Of a stretch of 26,944 nt of DNA, positions 6,589 to 14,402 are shown piece by piece. Position 1 is the stretch's first letter, and every line of letters starts with the position of its first letter. The stretch is from an uncultured Clostridium sp. (lineage in GTDB: Bacteria > Bacillota > Clostridia > TANB77 > CAG-508), in assembly GCA_946496115.1 (NCBI GenBank), contig CAMMFK010000007.1, forward strand, positions 1 to 26,944, given 5' to 3'. A program made the position numbers and the translations under genes. Below the pieces are notes generated by a model. It was not told where the DNA came from. It was given only the letters and a program-made list of their open reading frames with translations, and ran no database searches.

Positions 6589-7018
6589 ACCTCTTGCCTA
6601 TGCTTGTATTTTATTAAGACAAGAAGGAATTCCTTGTATATTTTATGGAGATTATTACGGTATTCCTTTCAAAAACATAGCTCCTATGAAAGAAATTTTG
6701 AACATATTGCTTTTGGCTAGAAAATATTTAGCCTATGGCATTCAAAGAGATTATTTAGACGATAACAATATTATAGGTTGGGTTAGAGAAGGTGATTATT
6801 ATCACCAAGATTCTGGAATGGCTGTCATTTTAAGTGATGGTGACGGTGGATGCAAATGTATGAATGTTGGAAAAAATTTAGCTAATAGTATTTTATATGA
6901 TTGCACAGGTAATATAAAAGAAACTGTATATGTTGATAAAGATGGAAATGGTATTTTCTATGTAAATGGTGGCAGTGTTTCGGTATGGATTAAAAAGGAT
7001 AATATGTATAATTTGTAA
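6551..7018 (+). CDS. GH13 alpha-amylase, C-terminal part in the +1 frame
   Basis: Starting at GGA (6551) the +1 frame reads GQSLESWVKEWFKPLAYA, exactly the continuation expected after FVDNHDTEP, then ILLRQEGIPCIFYGDYYGIP (the end of the barrel) and a C-terminal beta domain with IGWVREGD and WIKKDN. It has no start codon or ribosome site of its own that would make sense, since an ATG in this frame at 6536 would begin inside the catalytic motif. I infer that it is translated as part of the upstream gene by a +1 shift, or that the gene is disrupted. Residue quality is conserved throughout, with no further stops. Confidence 0.85.
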   Translation, partial: GQSLESWVKEWFKPLAYACILLRQEGIPCIFYGDYYGIPFKNIAPMKEILNILLLARKYLAYGIQRDYLDDNNIIGWVREGDYYHQDSGMAVILSDGDGGCKCMNVGKNLANSILYDCTGNIKETVYVDKDGNGIFYVNGGSVSVWIKKDNMYNL

Positions 7019-7056
7019 ATTCTAAATATATGTTCTAGAACATATATTTAGAATTT
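7017..7056. terminator. Perfect 40-bp palindrome between convergent amylase and trmB
   Basis: Bases 7017-7036 are the exact reverse complement of 7037-7056, with no spacer; the centre is TTCTAGAA. It overlaps the last bases of the amylase stop codon. RNA from either strand would fold into the same hairpin, so it may act as a bidirectional terminator, although the U runs are short. Confidence 0.6.
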
Positions 7057-7093
7057 CATTGAAGTATTTGCATTTTAAACTGAATTTTTTGAT

Positions 7094-7849
7094 TTAGCTT
7101 ACTTCTTCTAATTCCTCATTAAAAGCAACTACATCTTCGTTTTTAGCAATTAAAGCTTTTATTTTTATTCCGTCTTTCTTAAACATTTTCTCATGCTCTG
7201 TTTCAATATTTTCTTCTCCAAGCCAAAATCCTTGCTCATTTGCTAAATCATAAGTTGTTTTTTCTATATTAAAACCTGCAGATTTAAAATATTTAATAGA
7301 ATCTTCAAATAAATAATTATCATCTGTTTTAAAAAATATATATCCACCTTTTGCTAAGAATGTTTTGTATTGTTCGAGTTGTCTTGGATGAGTAAGTCTT
7401 TTTTTATGATGTTTTCCTCTAGGCCAAGGATTGCAGAAATTTATATAAATTCTTTGTACATTATCTTCTTTTCCAAATATGTTTGATATTAAAGAAATGT
7501 CATAGCGAGTAAGTTTTAAGTTTGTAACTACTTTTTGCTTTTCTAATTCATTATCTATATTTTCTTTTTGCAAAGTATTTCTAATTCCATACTCTTTTTC
7601 AACATTTCTTTTGGCTATTCCAAGCATACTATCTACTAGGTCAATTGCTACATAGTTAATGAACCTATCTTTATTCGAATAAGCCATTTTAGCTATAAAA
7701 TTACCCTTACCACATCCTAATTCTAAATAGATTGGATAATCATTATTAAAAGCAGTTTTCCACTTATTTTTAAACATTTGTGGATTATCTATATAAAAAG
7801 GACTTGTTTCAAGCTCTTCTCTAGCCCATGGTTTAAATCTTATTCGCAT
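7094..7849 (-). CDS. trmB: tRNA (guanine-N7-)-methyltransferase
   Basis: A Rossmann-fold SAM methyltransferase that makes m7G46 in tRNA. Visible motifs are the SAM loop LELGCGKGNFIAKMA, VAIDLVDSML, the family signature INFCNPWPRGKHHKKRL and HPRQLEQYKTFL, and GGYIFFKTDDNYLF. At 251 aa it is slightly longer than usual because of an N-terminal RIRFKPWAREEL extension seen in Firmicute homologues. AGGAG stands 9 bases before the ATG. It is monocistronic and convergent with the amylase. Confidence 0.95.
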   Translation of the reverse strand: MRIRFKPWAREELETSPFYIDNPQMFKNKWKTAFNNDYPIYLELGCGKGNFIAKMAYSNKDRFINYVAIDLVDSMLGIAKRNVEKEYGIRNTLQKENIDNELEKQKVVTNLKLTRYDISLISNIFGKEDNVQRIYINFCNPWPRGKHHKKRLTHPRQLEQYKTFLAKGGYIFFKTDDNYLFEDSIKYFKSAGFNIEKTTYDLANEQGFWLGEENIETEHEKMFKKDGIKIKALIAKNEDVVAFNEELEEVS

Positions 7850-7994
7850 TTAAACGTTCTCCTTTCTTTGATTGTGTTTTTTAACTTTATTTTAATATTT
7901 TAAACTCTAAAACATAAATACTTTTTAATTCATAAATATATTTTAGCAAAATTTCTAATGTTTTTCAATGTTTTTTCATCATTTTTTTAAAATA

Positions 7995-8025
7995 CTCTTA
8001 CTAGTCCAGAACAAACTAGTAAGAG
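7995..8025. promoter_or_regulatory. 11-bp inverted repeat upstream of the structured RNA
   Basis: CTCTTACTAGT (7995-8005) and ACTAGTAAGAG (8015-8025) form a perfect dyad with a 9-base gap. It covers the -35 zone of the promoter at 8031-8039, the position of a regulator binding site. A terminator for minus-strand transcription is less likely because no minus-strand gene lies upstream. Confidence 0.45.
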
Positions 8026-8030
8026 ATACT

Positions 8031-8039
8031 TGATATAAT
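8031..8039 (+). promoter_or_regulatory. Extended -10 promoter of the structured RNA
   Basis: TG-A-TATAAT is a perfect extended -10 element, with transcription expected to start near 8045-8046. No good -35 box is present; the extended -10 would compensate. Confidence 0.6.
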
Positions 8040-8044
8040 AAAAG

Positions 8045-8225
8045 GCGTTGTAGAGGAAACTTAATAAATTTTTAGCTTTTGGGGGGCACTAATATTTTTT
8101 ATAGGAATAATTTAGAAAACAAATCCAAGACTTTATAACAAAGCTATTGTTATAAAGATAGAAAATAATTTAAAACTTTAATTCAATATAATAATTTAAT
8201 TATCCTTTTGTTTCCTCTACAAGAT
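8045..8225 (+). ncRNA. Structured non-coding RNA, possibly 6S RNA
   Basis: The ends pair in a perfect 13-bp closing stem (TTGTAGAGGAAAC at 8048-8060 with its complement at 8210-8222). Inside is a perfect 11-bp apical hairpin (8131-8141 with 8147-8157, loop AGCTA), with further possible pairing between 8103-8111 and 8190-8206. An overall length near 180 nt, a long rod with a large internal bubble, and a dedicated promoter are the features of 6S RNA, which binds sigma-A RNA polymerase. There is a striking G6 run at 8081-8086. No open frame covers it and no U-run terminator follows, so the 3' end would be processed. The 6S identity is a guess; that it is a structured RNA is well supported. Confidence 0.55.
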
Positions 8226-8401
8226 TAATAACTTAGTTAAATATTAAAAGTTTATTTGTGAAAAATTATGTGATTTTAATTGAGATATTAAAATAAACTG
8301 ATAAAATAATAAATAAAATAAATATTAGATAATATTTTAAATATCTATAAAGTCTGCCTTGCTAAGTTGTATGACAATATAATACATTGTTTTCCACTAA
8401 A

Positions 8402-8454
8402 TGTCAATATATTTTTGACAATAATTCGTCGACAAATTCCGACATTATTCGACA
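8402..8454. promoter_or_regulatory. Cluster of TGTCAA dyad and CGACA repeats upstream of the DUF4364 gene
   Basis: TGTCAA and TTGACA (8402-8407, 8415-8420) form a dyad with a 7-base gap. Three close repeats of TTC(N)CGACA type follow at 8425-8434, 8437-8444 and 8448-8454. The last, TTCGACA, is the complement of the Spo0A box TGTCGAA. The promoter of the downstream gene begins 80 bases later. I see no gene or transcript in the rest of 8226-8530. Confidence 0.35.
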
Positions 8455-8536
8455 TTTTTTACAGTCAGAAGTGGTTACTTCATAAAAATGGCTAAAATAT
8501 ATATTTATAATTTTATTAGTGAACTACAAAAAATTA

Positions 8537-8565
8537 TTGAAGTTATACAGTTTTTGTGCTATAAT
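8537..8565 (+). promoter_or_regulatory. Promoter of the DUF4364 gene
   Basis: TTGAAG (8537-8542), a 17-base spacer and a perfect TATAAT (8560-8565), about 40 bases before the start codon. Confidence 0.7.
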
Positions 8566-8606
8566 AATTTAGAATTTTAAAAACTTATGTAAGGAGTTGA
8601 AATTAA

Positions 8607-9140
8607 TTGAAAATTACATCTGATAGTGAAACATTGGCTGAGAACAAAGTTTTAATATTATATGTATTAGATACAGTAAAGAAGCCAATCACAAATGATG
8701 CATTGTATAGTATTGTTAGTTCTGCAATAGATCTAAATTACTTCTATTTTCAACAATTTTTACTAGACCTAATTGAAGTTAAGTATGTTGTACGCTATAC
8801 AAAAGAAACTCAAGATGTATATGAACTCACAGAAGCTGGTAAAAATACTCTAGATTTAACTCTAGATATATTACCAGGAATTATAAAATTAAAAGTTGAT
8901 ACTAATTTAAAAAGTAATATAGAAATGTTTGAAAATGCTCAATCTATAGTGTCAGAATACACACCAAAAAGTGAAAATGAATATGAAGTAGTTTGCAAAA
9001 TTATTGAAGATAATGAAGTTATTTTTGAAATAAAAACTTTTGCTTATTCTAGAGAGCAAGCTCAAAACATAGTTGAAAATTGGAAGAAAAATGCTACGAA
9101 TTTATACCCTCAACTAATTGGTCTGCTAACTAAAAAATAA
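8607..9140 (+). CDS. DUF4364 family protein, winged-helix type
   Basis: At 177 aa this fits the DUF4364 family, which is common and usually single-copy in Clostridia. Residues 10-85 form a predicted winged helix (ENKVLILYVLDTVKKPITN, then YVVRYTKETQDVYELTEAGK as the wing). The C-terminal half is an alpha/beta region ending in EQAQNIVENWKKNA. The biochemical role is unknown; DNA binding is inferred from the fold. It starts with TTG, with AAGGAG 10 bases upstream. It has its own promoter and a long inverted repeat at its 3' end, shared with convergent proS. Confidence 0.8.
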   Translation: MKITSDSETLAENKVLILYVLDTVKKPITNDALYSIVSSAIDLNYFYFQQFLLDLIEVKYVVRYTKETQDVYELTEAGKNTLDLTLDILPGIIKLKVDTNLKSNIEMFENAQSIVSEYTPKSENEYEVVCKIIEDNEVIFEIKTFAYSREQAQNIVENWKKNATNLYPQLIGLLTKK

Positions 9141-9252
9141 ATTTCAGTTGGAGACGGTCTTAAATCGAAAAAATAAAATAAATTATGAATGTATATTGTG
9201 ATTTAAGTATCATCTAAAATTTTCGATTTAAGACCGTCTCCAACTGAAATTT
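9139..9252. repeat. Perfect 33-bp inverted repeat between convergent genes
   Basis: Bases 9139-9171 are the exact reverse complement of 9220-9252, separated by 48 bases. The arms begin within the stop codon of the DUF4364 gene and end at the stop codon of proS, so they fill the whole gap. Either transcript would end in a very long hairpin, making it a likely bidirectional terminator. The arms are richer in G and C (GGAGACGGTC) than the surroundings. I saw no target-site duplication that would mark a small transposable element. Confidence 0.75.
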
Positions 9253-10526
9253 TAGCCTAATAGTTTTGCTTTAATTTGGTTTATATCTAATATTTCTTTT
9301 TTACCAGTTTTAGTATTTTCAACTTCTGCTTTTCCTTCTTCTACTTTATCTCCAAGTATAACCATATATGGAGTTCCAAGTATTTTGCAGTCTTTTATTT
9401 TGGCTCCCATTGACATATTTTCTCTATCGTCTAGAATTGCTTTTCCTGCAAAGCTATCATATAGTTCTTTAGCCTCTTTTACCTTTTCTTCATTGTCTAA
9501 TTTAGGTATTATTTGAATTGTATATGGAGCAATTTGCTCTGGTAATGAAATTCCTATAACTGTTCCATTTGCATCCTTTATAACTGAATTTTCATAAATA
9601 GCTGCAACTAATCTACTTACACCTATTCCATAGCAACCCATATAATATGGTTTTTGAGTATTATCTTTGTCAATAAATCCTATATTCATTGAATCTGAAT
9701 ATCTTGTTCCTAGTTGGAATATATGTCCTACTTCAATTGCCTTTGTTGTTTTTAAGTTAGATATATCTTCTATTCCATATTCTTCTTTCAAATATTCTTC
9801 ATAGTTTTCTTTTTCTAATACTTCTGTATTTAGTGCTATTTTTCTATTTTCATCATAAAGAATTGTATCTTCACCAATTGGTGATACAAGCATAAACTCT
9901 TCACTCTTTTTTCCACCCATTGCACCATTATCTGCAATAACTGGTAATAGCTCTATACCTAATATTTCTCCCATTTTGATATATGCATTTCTAACCTTTG
10001 CATATGATTCTTCTAATCCACTTAAGTCTGTATCAAAGCTATATGCATCCATCATTAGAAATGACCTACCTCTTAATAAATATCCTCTTGTTCTAATTTC
10101 ATTTCTGTACTTTTCGCCTATTTGGTAAACTGTAACTGGCATATGTTTATATGATTTTAATTTTTCTGCCATAAATTCTATACAAGCTTCTTCTGCTGTT
10201 GGAGCTAAACAGAGCTCTCCTCTATCTGAATCTACAACTAACATTGTGCCATCATTTACATATGTATCCCATCTACCTGATTTTTTCCAAATAGTATCTG
10301 GTTGAAGTGTTGGAAGTTGTATTTCTGTGCAACCTGCTTCATTTAAGCATTGCTCTATTATTCTTTCTATATTTCTTTTTACAAGCATTGCAATATTTCC
10401 ATATCCAAATATGCCTGTACCATATTGAACTAATTGTCCTGATTGCATTAGCATATCTTGTGCTGGATACATTTCATCTAATTTATTTACTCTCATTGTG
10501 CCTAAACCGGCTTCAGATAATTTCAT
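9252..10526 (-). CDS. proS: Prolyl-tRNA synthetase, short form without the editing insertion
   Basis: A class II synthetase that charges tRNA-Pro. Motif 2 (YRNEIRTRGYLLRGRSFLMM), the LAPTAEEACIEF region and motif 3 (GCYGIGVSRLVAAI) are clear, followed by the anticodon-binding domain (about 330-424, ILDDRENMSMGAKIKD). Bacterial-type ProRS is normally about 570 aa, with a 180-residue INS domain between motifs 2 and 3 that edits Ala-tRNA-Pro. Here only about 60 residues lie there, so the protein is 424 aa and the editing domain is missing. A free-standing editing protein (YbaK/ProX type) would be expected elsewhere. AGGAGG precedes the ATG. The gene follows scpB. Confidence 0.93.
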   Translation of the reverse strand: MKLSEAGLGTMRVNKLDEMYPAQDMLMQSGQLVQYGTGIFGYGNIAMLVKRNIERIIEQCLNEAGCTEIQLPTLQPDTIWKKSGRWDTYVNDGTMLVVDSDRGELCLAPTAEEACIEFMAEKLKSYKHMPVTVYQIGEKYRNEIRTRGYLLRGRSFLMMDAYSFDTDLSGLEESYAKVRNAYIKMGEILGIELLPVIADNGAMGGKKSEEFMLVSPIGEDTILYDENRKIALNTEVLEKENYEEYLKEEYGIEDISNLKTTKAIEVGHIFQLGTRYSDSMNIGFIDKDNTQKPYYMGCYGIGVSRLVAAIYENSVIKDANGTVIGISLPEQIAPYTIQIIPKLDNEEKVKEAKELYDSFAGKAILDDRENMSMGAKIKDCKILGTPYMVILGDKVEEGKAEVENTKTGKKEILDINQIKAKLLG

Positions 10527-10554
10527 AATTTCCTCCTAAAACATATTCTTTCTA

Positions 10555-11244
10555 TTAAGTATTATATTCTTCACCCTCTTGGGGTTCTGGAGCCTCCGCT
10601 TTATTTTGTAATTCATTATTGATTGTATTAACCTCTTTTATTTCATCAATAATTGCATTTTTATCTGAACTGTCTTCTTCTTCTTTTTCTAATTCATCAA
10701 TAACAATTTGCCTATTGCTATCAAGTTTATATTTTGGCAATTCTGGTAAGTCTTTAATGCTGTTTAGTCCAAATATTTTTAAAAATTCATCTGTCACTTT
10801 ATATGTCATTGGCTTACCAGGCAAATCTGCTTTTCCCGCTTGCTCAATTAAATTATATTCTAATAATCTATATATTGAAGCTGATGAATCTACACCTCTT
10901 ATAGTATCTACATCTGTTTTTGTTGCTCTACTATTGTATGCAATTATACTTAGTACTTCAAGTGAGGCTTGTGAAAGTGTTGGTTTTGCTGTTCTGCTAA
11001 TCATTGGATAAATATATTCGTGATATTCTTTTTTTGAAGCAAGTTGATATCCATCTTCTACACGCACTATTTCAAGTCCTCTACCTAAAGTAGAATATTC
11101 TTGTTCTAATTCTGCTATAGCACCAATTATTTCATCTGAATTTAGTTCTAATAATGTCATAAGCTCTCTTATTTTTACTACTTTACCAGCAGAAAATAAA
11201 ATAGCTTCAATTATTCCTTTTAATTTTTCCTTTTCCTTTTCCAT
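10555..11244 (-). CDS. scpB: Segregation and condensation protein B
   Basis: ScpB works with ScpA and SMC in chromosome condensation. The protein has two winged-helix domains: residues 1-80 (GIIEAILFSAGKVVKIRELM) and about 85-165 (PTLSQASLEVLSIIAYNSRA, DTIRGVDSSASIYRLLE, GKPMTYKVTDEFLKIFGL). An acidic C-terminal tail rich in Glu and Asp follows. I start it at the ATG at 11244, because AAAGGA stands 6 bases before it and the conserved domain begins there; the frame is open for 24 more codons upstream (to 11316), without a ribosome site. scpA is not adjacent. proS follows after 28 bases, probably in one operon. Confidence 0.92.
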   Translation of the reverse strand: MEKEKEKLKGIIEAILFSAGKVVKIRELMTLLELNSDEIIGAIAELEQEYSTLGRGLEIVRVEDGYQLASKKEYHEYIYPMISRTAKPTLSQASLEVLSIIAYNSRATKTDVDTIRGVDSSASIYRLLEYNLIEQAGKADLPGKPMTYKVTDEFLKIFGLNSIKDLPELPKYKLDSNRQIVIDELEKEEEDSSDKNAIIDEIKEVNTINNELQNKAEAPEPQEGEEYNT

Positions 11245-11336
11245 TTTCATTCCTTTTCTAATATTTAGTGTATTAATTCTATCAAAATTCTCACGCTTTT
11301 TCAACCTATTTAGCAAATAAATGTTTATCTTTTTTC

Positions 11337-11346
11337 ACACTAGTGT
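11337..11346. promoter_or_regulatory. Palindromic operator candidate ACACTAGTGT
   Basis: A perfect 10-bp palindrome in the divergent region between scpB and the XRE regulator gene, upstream of a TATAAT at about 11372. Its place suggests autoregulation by the regulator. Confidence 0.35.
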
Positions 11347-11435
11347 AAACATAATTTTTTTATTTTCCTTATATAATAATTTTGTTTAAATTTATAATTA
11401 GATAAATAATTAGTTGGAACGAGAAAGGACATTTT

Positions 11436-11702
11436 ATGAATAATTGTAGTAAGTATGAAAACAACCTTAACCTAATCGGTCCTATTCTAAGGGAAAAACG
11501 TAAGGAAAAGCATATGTCTCTCGAAATCCTCTCTAACAAATTACAATTACTTGGAGTTAATCTACCCATAACAAGCTTACACAGAATTGAAAATAATCAA
11601 AGAACAATTAGAGATTACGAAATATGTGCGATATCAGTTGTTCTAAATATAAAAGTTACTGATTTATTAGATCCTATTACTCAAAAATTTAAAGCTTCAT
11701 AA
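11436..11702 (+). CDS. Small XRE-family transcriptional regulator
   Basis: The 88-aa protein is essentially one helix-turn-helix of the Cro/cI type: GPILREKRKEKHMSLEILSN, then LPITSLHRIENNQRTIRDYE as the recognition part and VVLNIKVTDLLD at the end. It has no ligand or dimerisation domain beyond this. GAAAGGA lies 6-7 bases before the ATG. The palindrome at 11337-11346 is a plausible operator. The targets are unknown. Confidence 0.8.
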   Translation: MNNCSKYENNLNLIGPILREKRKEKHMSLEILSNKLQLLGVNLPITSLHRIENNQRTIRDYEICAISVVLNIKVTDLLDPITQKFKAS

Positions 11703-11856
11703 AAGTTTTTTCTTTCAATTTAACTAAACTTCGTCTATTAAAAATCCATATTAATTATATATATTTTTTCTAATATTTTTCTTTATTACTTGTAATGTAA
11801 ATATTTTTATGATATATTTTTTATATAATTATAGTAGTGATTAAGGGTGATATATA

Positions 11857-12036
11857 ATGATAGAGGAAAAAGGTCAAGAAAAAAGAAAACAAAAAAAAAT
11901 TGAAATTATTAGAGGGAATTCAAAAGATTTAAACATTTCGAATGTTAAAGATAGTTTAATTATAGAAAAACCCGAAGAAAATAAAAAGGATAATATTGTT
12001 ATACCTGAAACTGTTAATTCCTCAGATGAACAGTAG
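11857..12036 (+). CDS. Small hydrophilic protein, 59 aa
   Basis: MIEEKGQEKRKQKK is followed by IEIIRGNSKDLNISNVKDSL and a charged tail ending VIPETVNSSDEQ. AAGGGTGAT stands at ribosome-site distance before the ATG, and TATAAT lies a little upstream (about 11823). The pattern 'basic start, I.I..GNSKDLNIS, then charged tail with a VIP ending' resembles short conserved hypothetical proteins I associate with Clostridia, but I cannot confirm that. The stop lies 3 bases before the end of the convergent ROK gene. It has no membrane segment and no known function. Confidence 0.65.
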   Translation: MIEEKGQEKRKQKKIEIIRGNSKDLNISNVKDSLIIEKPEENKKDNIVIPETVNSSDEQ

Positions 12037-12039
12037 AGG

Positions 12040-12951
12040 CTATATTTCTGTAGCCCCTATTATTCCTGCGTCATTTTTTAATTTGGCTTTTATTAAGTCT
12101 GTTTTTGTATCTTTATTAAACATCATTATTTCTAGTTTTTCTTTTAATATAGGTAAAAATATGTCACAATAATAAGAAAAACTTCCTCCAAAGCTTATTG
12201 CCTGTGGTTCAAATATTGTAATAATATTAGATAGCCCTATACTTATATTGTTTAAATATTCATTAACAAAATCACATACATTTTTTTTATTCATATTGTT
12301 TCTAATATACATCTGGACTTCTTCTGCTTCTACAGTAGAATCCATTTTAAAATTATTTATCGCTTCTAGTTTAAATTTTTTCATTGAAGCATATGTCTCA
12401 AAACAACCTAATTTTCCACAATTACATTTTCTTCCTTTTTTATCTATAATCATATGCCCAAATTCAAATCCTGGATTTTGTATTGGTTCAAGCATTTCGT
12501 CATTAAAGAATACACAACTGCCTACTCCGGTTCCTATACATAAAAATATACAGTCTTTATATTTCTTTAGTGAACCATATTTTTTTTCCGCTATTCCAGC
12601 ACATTTTCCATCATTCTTTATTGTTACATTTACCTTATATTTTTGATTAAGTATTTCCCCTAAGTTAAATTCTTTTATATGTAAGTTAACTAAGTTTCGT
12701 ATCTTGCCTTGTTTTGGACTACCAGGAACTCCAATTCCTATTTTTGTTATATCATTTATTGTATAATCATTTTTTTCTAATAACATTTCTATTTCATTTT
12801 CTATTATTTCTAATAGTAGTTTTTCTACTCTTTTTCCATCATTAATATTACTTATATTTATATCTCTAGTTTCTTTAGAAATTATTTCTCCTCTTTTATT
12901 AACAAGTCCCGTTGCAATATGACTACCGCCAATATCAATTCCAATTTTCAT
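12040..12951 (-). CDS. ROK-family sugar kinase (glucokinase-like)
   Basis: The 303-aa protein starts with the phosphate-binding loop GIDIGGSHIATGLVN. It has GIGVPGSP, the catalytic loop NDGKCAGIAEKKYG (usual form NDANCA), GTGVGSC, and the ROK zinc signature GHMIIDKKGRKCNCGKLGCF with three cysteines. There is no N-terminal helix-turn-helix, so it is a kinase rather than a NagC/XylR-type repressor. The substrate may be glucose or an amino sugar; sequence alone does not decide. The Ala-to-Gly change in the catalytic loop is slightly unusual. GGAGAG is at ribosome-site distance. It lies downstream of the pilus operon but is separated from it by a hairpin. Confidence 0.88.
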   Translation of the reverse strand: MKIGIDIGGSHIATGLVNKRGEIISKETRDINISNINDGKRVEKLLLEIIENEIEMLLEKNDYTINDITKIGIGVPGSPKQGKIRNLVNLHIKEFNLGEILNQKYKVNVTIKNDGKCAGIAEKKYGSLKKYKDCIFLCIGTGVGSCVFFNDEMLEPIQNPGFEFGHMIIDKKGRKCNCGKLGCFETYASMKKFKLEAINNFKMDSTVEAEEVQMYIRNNMNKKNVCDFVNEYLNNISIGLSNIITIFEPQAISFGGSFSYYCDIFLPILKEKLEIMMFNKDTKTDLIKAKLKNDAGIIGATEI

Positions 12952-12985
12952 AAAATACTCTCCTTTTATTATTTTTAAATCAAAT

Positions 12986-13016
12986 ATGAACTTTAGAGAT
13001 TATCCCTAAAGTTCAT
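12986..13016. terminator. Hairpin after the pilus operon
   Basis: A 14-bp stem with one G-U pair (12986-12999 with 13003-13016) and a TTA loop, just beyond the pilC stop. On the minus strand it would end the pilus operon, with a weak U tract (AUUUGAUUU). On the plus strand it is followed by a full T run, so it may act in both directions. Confidence 0.65.
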
Positions 13017-13020
13017 TTTT

Positions 13021-14370
13021 TTAGAATCCTGCTGCTGAAAATAAGAAGGTAGCCATATAAACTTGAATACAAGGTACAAGTACTACTAATGTTATTAGTA
13101 TAATTAACACGCCAATAATTGAATAAAGAACTTGTGGTAATATTTTTATTATTCTATCTATTATTTGATCTATATCCATGTCCATATATTCAACAAGTTT
13201 GTCCATCATTGTTGGTAAATCAGTTTGCATACCTATTTTTAACATTTCTGTTATCATAGGATCAGCTAGACCAGATTTTTCAAAAGGTTCAACCCAAGAA
13301 TCACCAACTATAATGTTATTGATTGATGTTTCTATAATTGATAACATAACTAAATTTTTTACAACGTTTCTACTAACTTCTAGAGCTTCTTGTATTCTCA
13401 TACCATTTTTTAAGTTTAGTACCATCGCTTTTGAAACTCTTGAAAAATCAATAGCAAAAATTAGTTTTCCGAAAATAGGCATTTTATATTTAAAATAATC
13501 CCATTTATATTTTCCTTTTGGTGTTCTTATATATAATGCTATACCAATAATTATTAATGCTATAATCAAAGTTGGAATAAACCAGTAATGTTGTATATTT
13601 GATAAGAAGCTTGAAAAAGCAAGCGTATACCAAGGTAAAGTATCTGTACTACCAACTTCTGTAAATATATCTTGTATTATTGGAACAACATACATACTTC
13701 CAAAGAATAATATAACTAGTAATGTTACAAATTGTAAAATGTTTGGTATTAAAATTCTTTTTAATTTTTTGTTTAGTTCATTTGATGAATCCAAATAGTC
13801 AACTGCTTGTTTTAACGATTCTTCAAGTGATCCAGATAGTTCTCCTACTTTTACTAAGTTTATATATATATATGGGAATATATCAGAATAATATTCCATA
13901 GTAGTATACATATAATCTCCAGCTTCTACACCTGCTAGTATATCTTCTAGAATACTTCTTAATGTTGTATTTTCAGTTGATTGTATTATTGTTTCTAGTG
14001 CATGAACATTATTGAATCCTGCTTTTTTTAGTAAATACAGATTTTGAGTAAAAATGACAATATCTCTATTACTAACTTTATGTGTAATATTTAATGTCAT
14101 ACTTATTTTTTCAAAAGTAGATGCCTTTTTAGCTTGCTTATTTTGTGTAATATTTGCTGTATTTGCCATATGCATTATTTCATCTAAATTAGATACATTC
14201 TTTTTTTTAATTCCTTTGCTATACTTGCCAAATCCTACCTGTGATACATCAATAGGCATTAACCCATTGTCTTTTAGTTTTTTGATGAGTTCTTCTTTGC
14301 TTTTGTCTTGTACTCTATTTTTTACTACTGTACCATTGCTATCGACTGCTTTATACACATACTCTGGCAT
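13021..14370 (-). CDS. pilC: Type IV pilus inner-membrane platform protein PilC
   Basis: The 449-aa protein has two T2SSF domains: the first (about 100-225) with FTQNLYLLKKAGFNNVHALE and VGELSGSLEESLKQA, the second (about 305-430) with FSRVSKAMVLNLKNGMRIQE and MIGMQ-like MLKIGMQTDLPTMMDKL. Three membrane helices are visible at about 208-230, 258-280 and 415-445. The N-terminus PEYVYKAVDSNGTVVK is the usual PilC/GspF cytoplasmic lead. It anchors the ATPases PilB and PilT, and it is the last gene of the operon. Confidence 0.95.
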   Translation of the reverse strand: MPEYVYKAVDSNGTVVKNRVQDKSKEELIKKLKDNGLMPIDVSQVGFGKYSKGIKKKNVSNLDEIMHMANTANITQNKQAKKASTFEKISMTLNITHKVSNRDIVIFTQNLYLLKKAGFNNVHALETIIQSTENTTLRSILEDILAGVEAGDYMYTTMEYYSDIFPYIYINLVKVGELSGSLEESLKQAVDYLDSSNELNKKLKRILIPNILQFVTLLVILFFGSMYVVPIIQDIFTEVGSTDTLPWYTLAFSSFLSNIQHYWFIPTLIIALIIIGIALYIRTPKGKYKWDYFKYKMPIFGKLIFAIDFSRVSKAMVLNLKNGMRIQEALEVSRNVVKNLVMLSIIETSINNIIVGDSWVEPFEKSGLADPMITEMLKIGMQTDLPTMMDKLVEYMDMDIDQIIDRIIKILPQVLYSIIGVLIILITLVVLVPCIQVYMATFLFSAAGF

Positions 14371-14402
14371 TTGTTTTTCCTCCTTTTACTCTATTTAATC
14401 GT

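Noticed and set aside
5551..7018. Amylase as an ordinary pseudogene
   Set aside because: Both parts are well conserved, there is only one break, and it shares the CGGA context with a second gene. I treat it as possibly functional, but have not excluded mutation.
9139..9252. Small inverted-repeat transposable element (MITE)
   Set aside because: No target-site duplication is visible and the arms align exactly with the stop codons. A terminator explains this better, though further copies in the genome could change the view.
11221..11316. Longer N-terminus of ScpB starting at 11316
   Set aside because: No ribosome site at 11316, while AAAGGA is well placed for the ATG at 11244, where the conserved domain begins.
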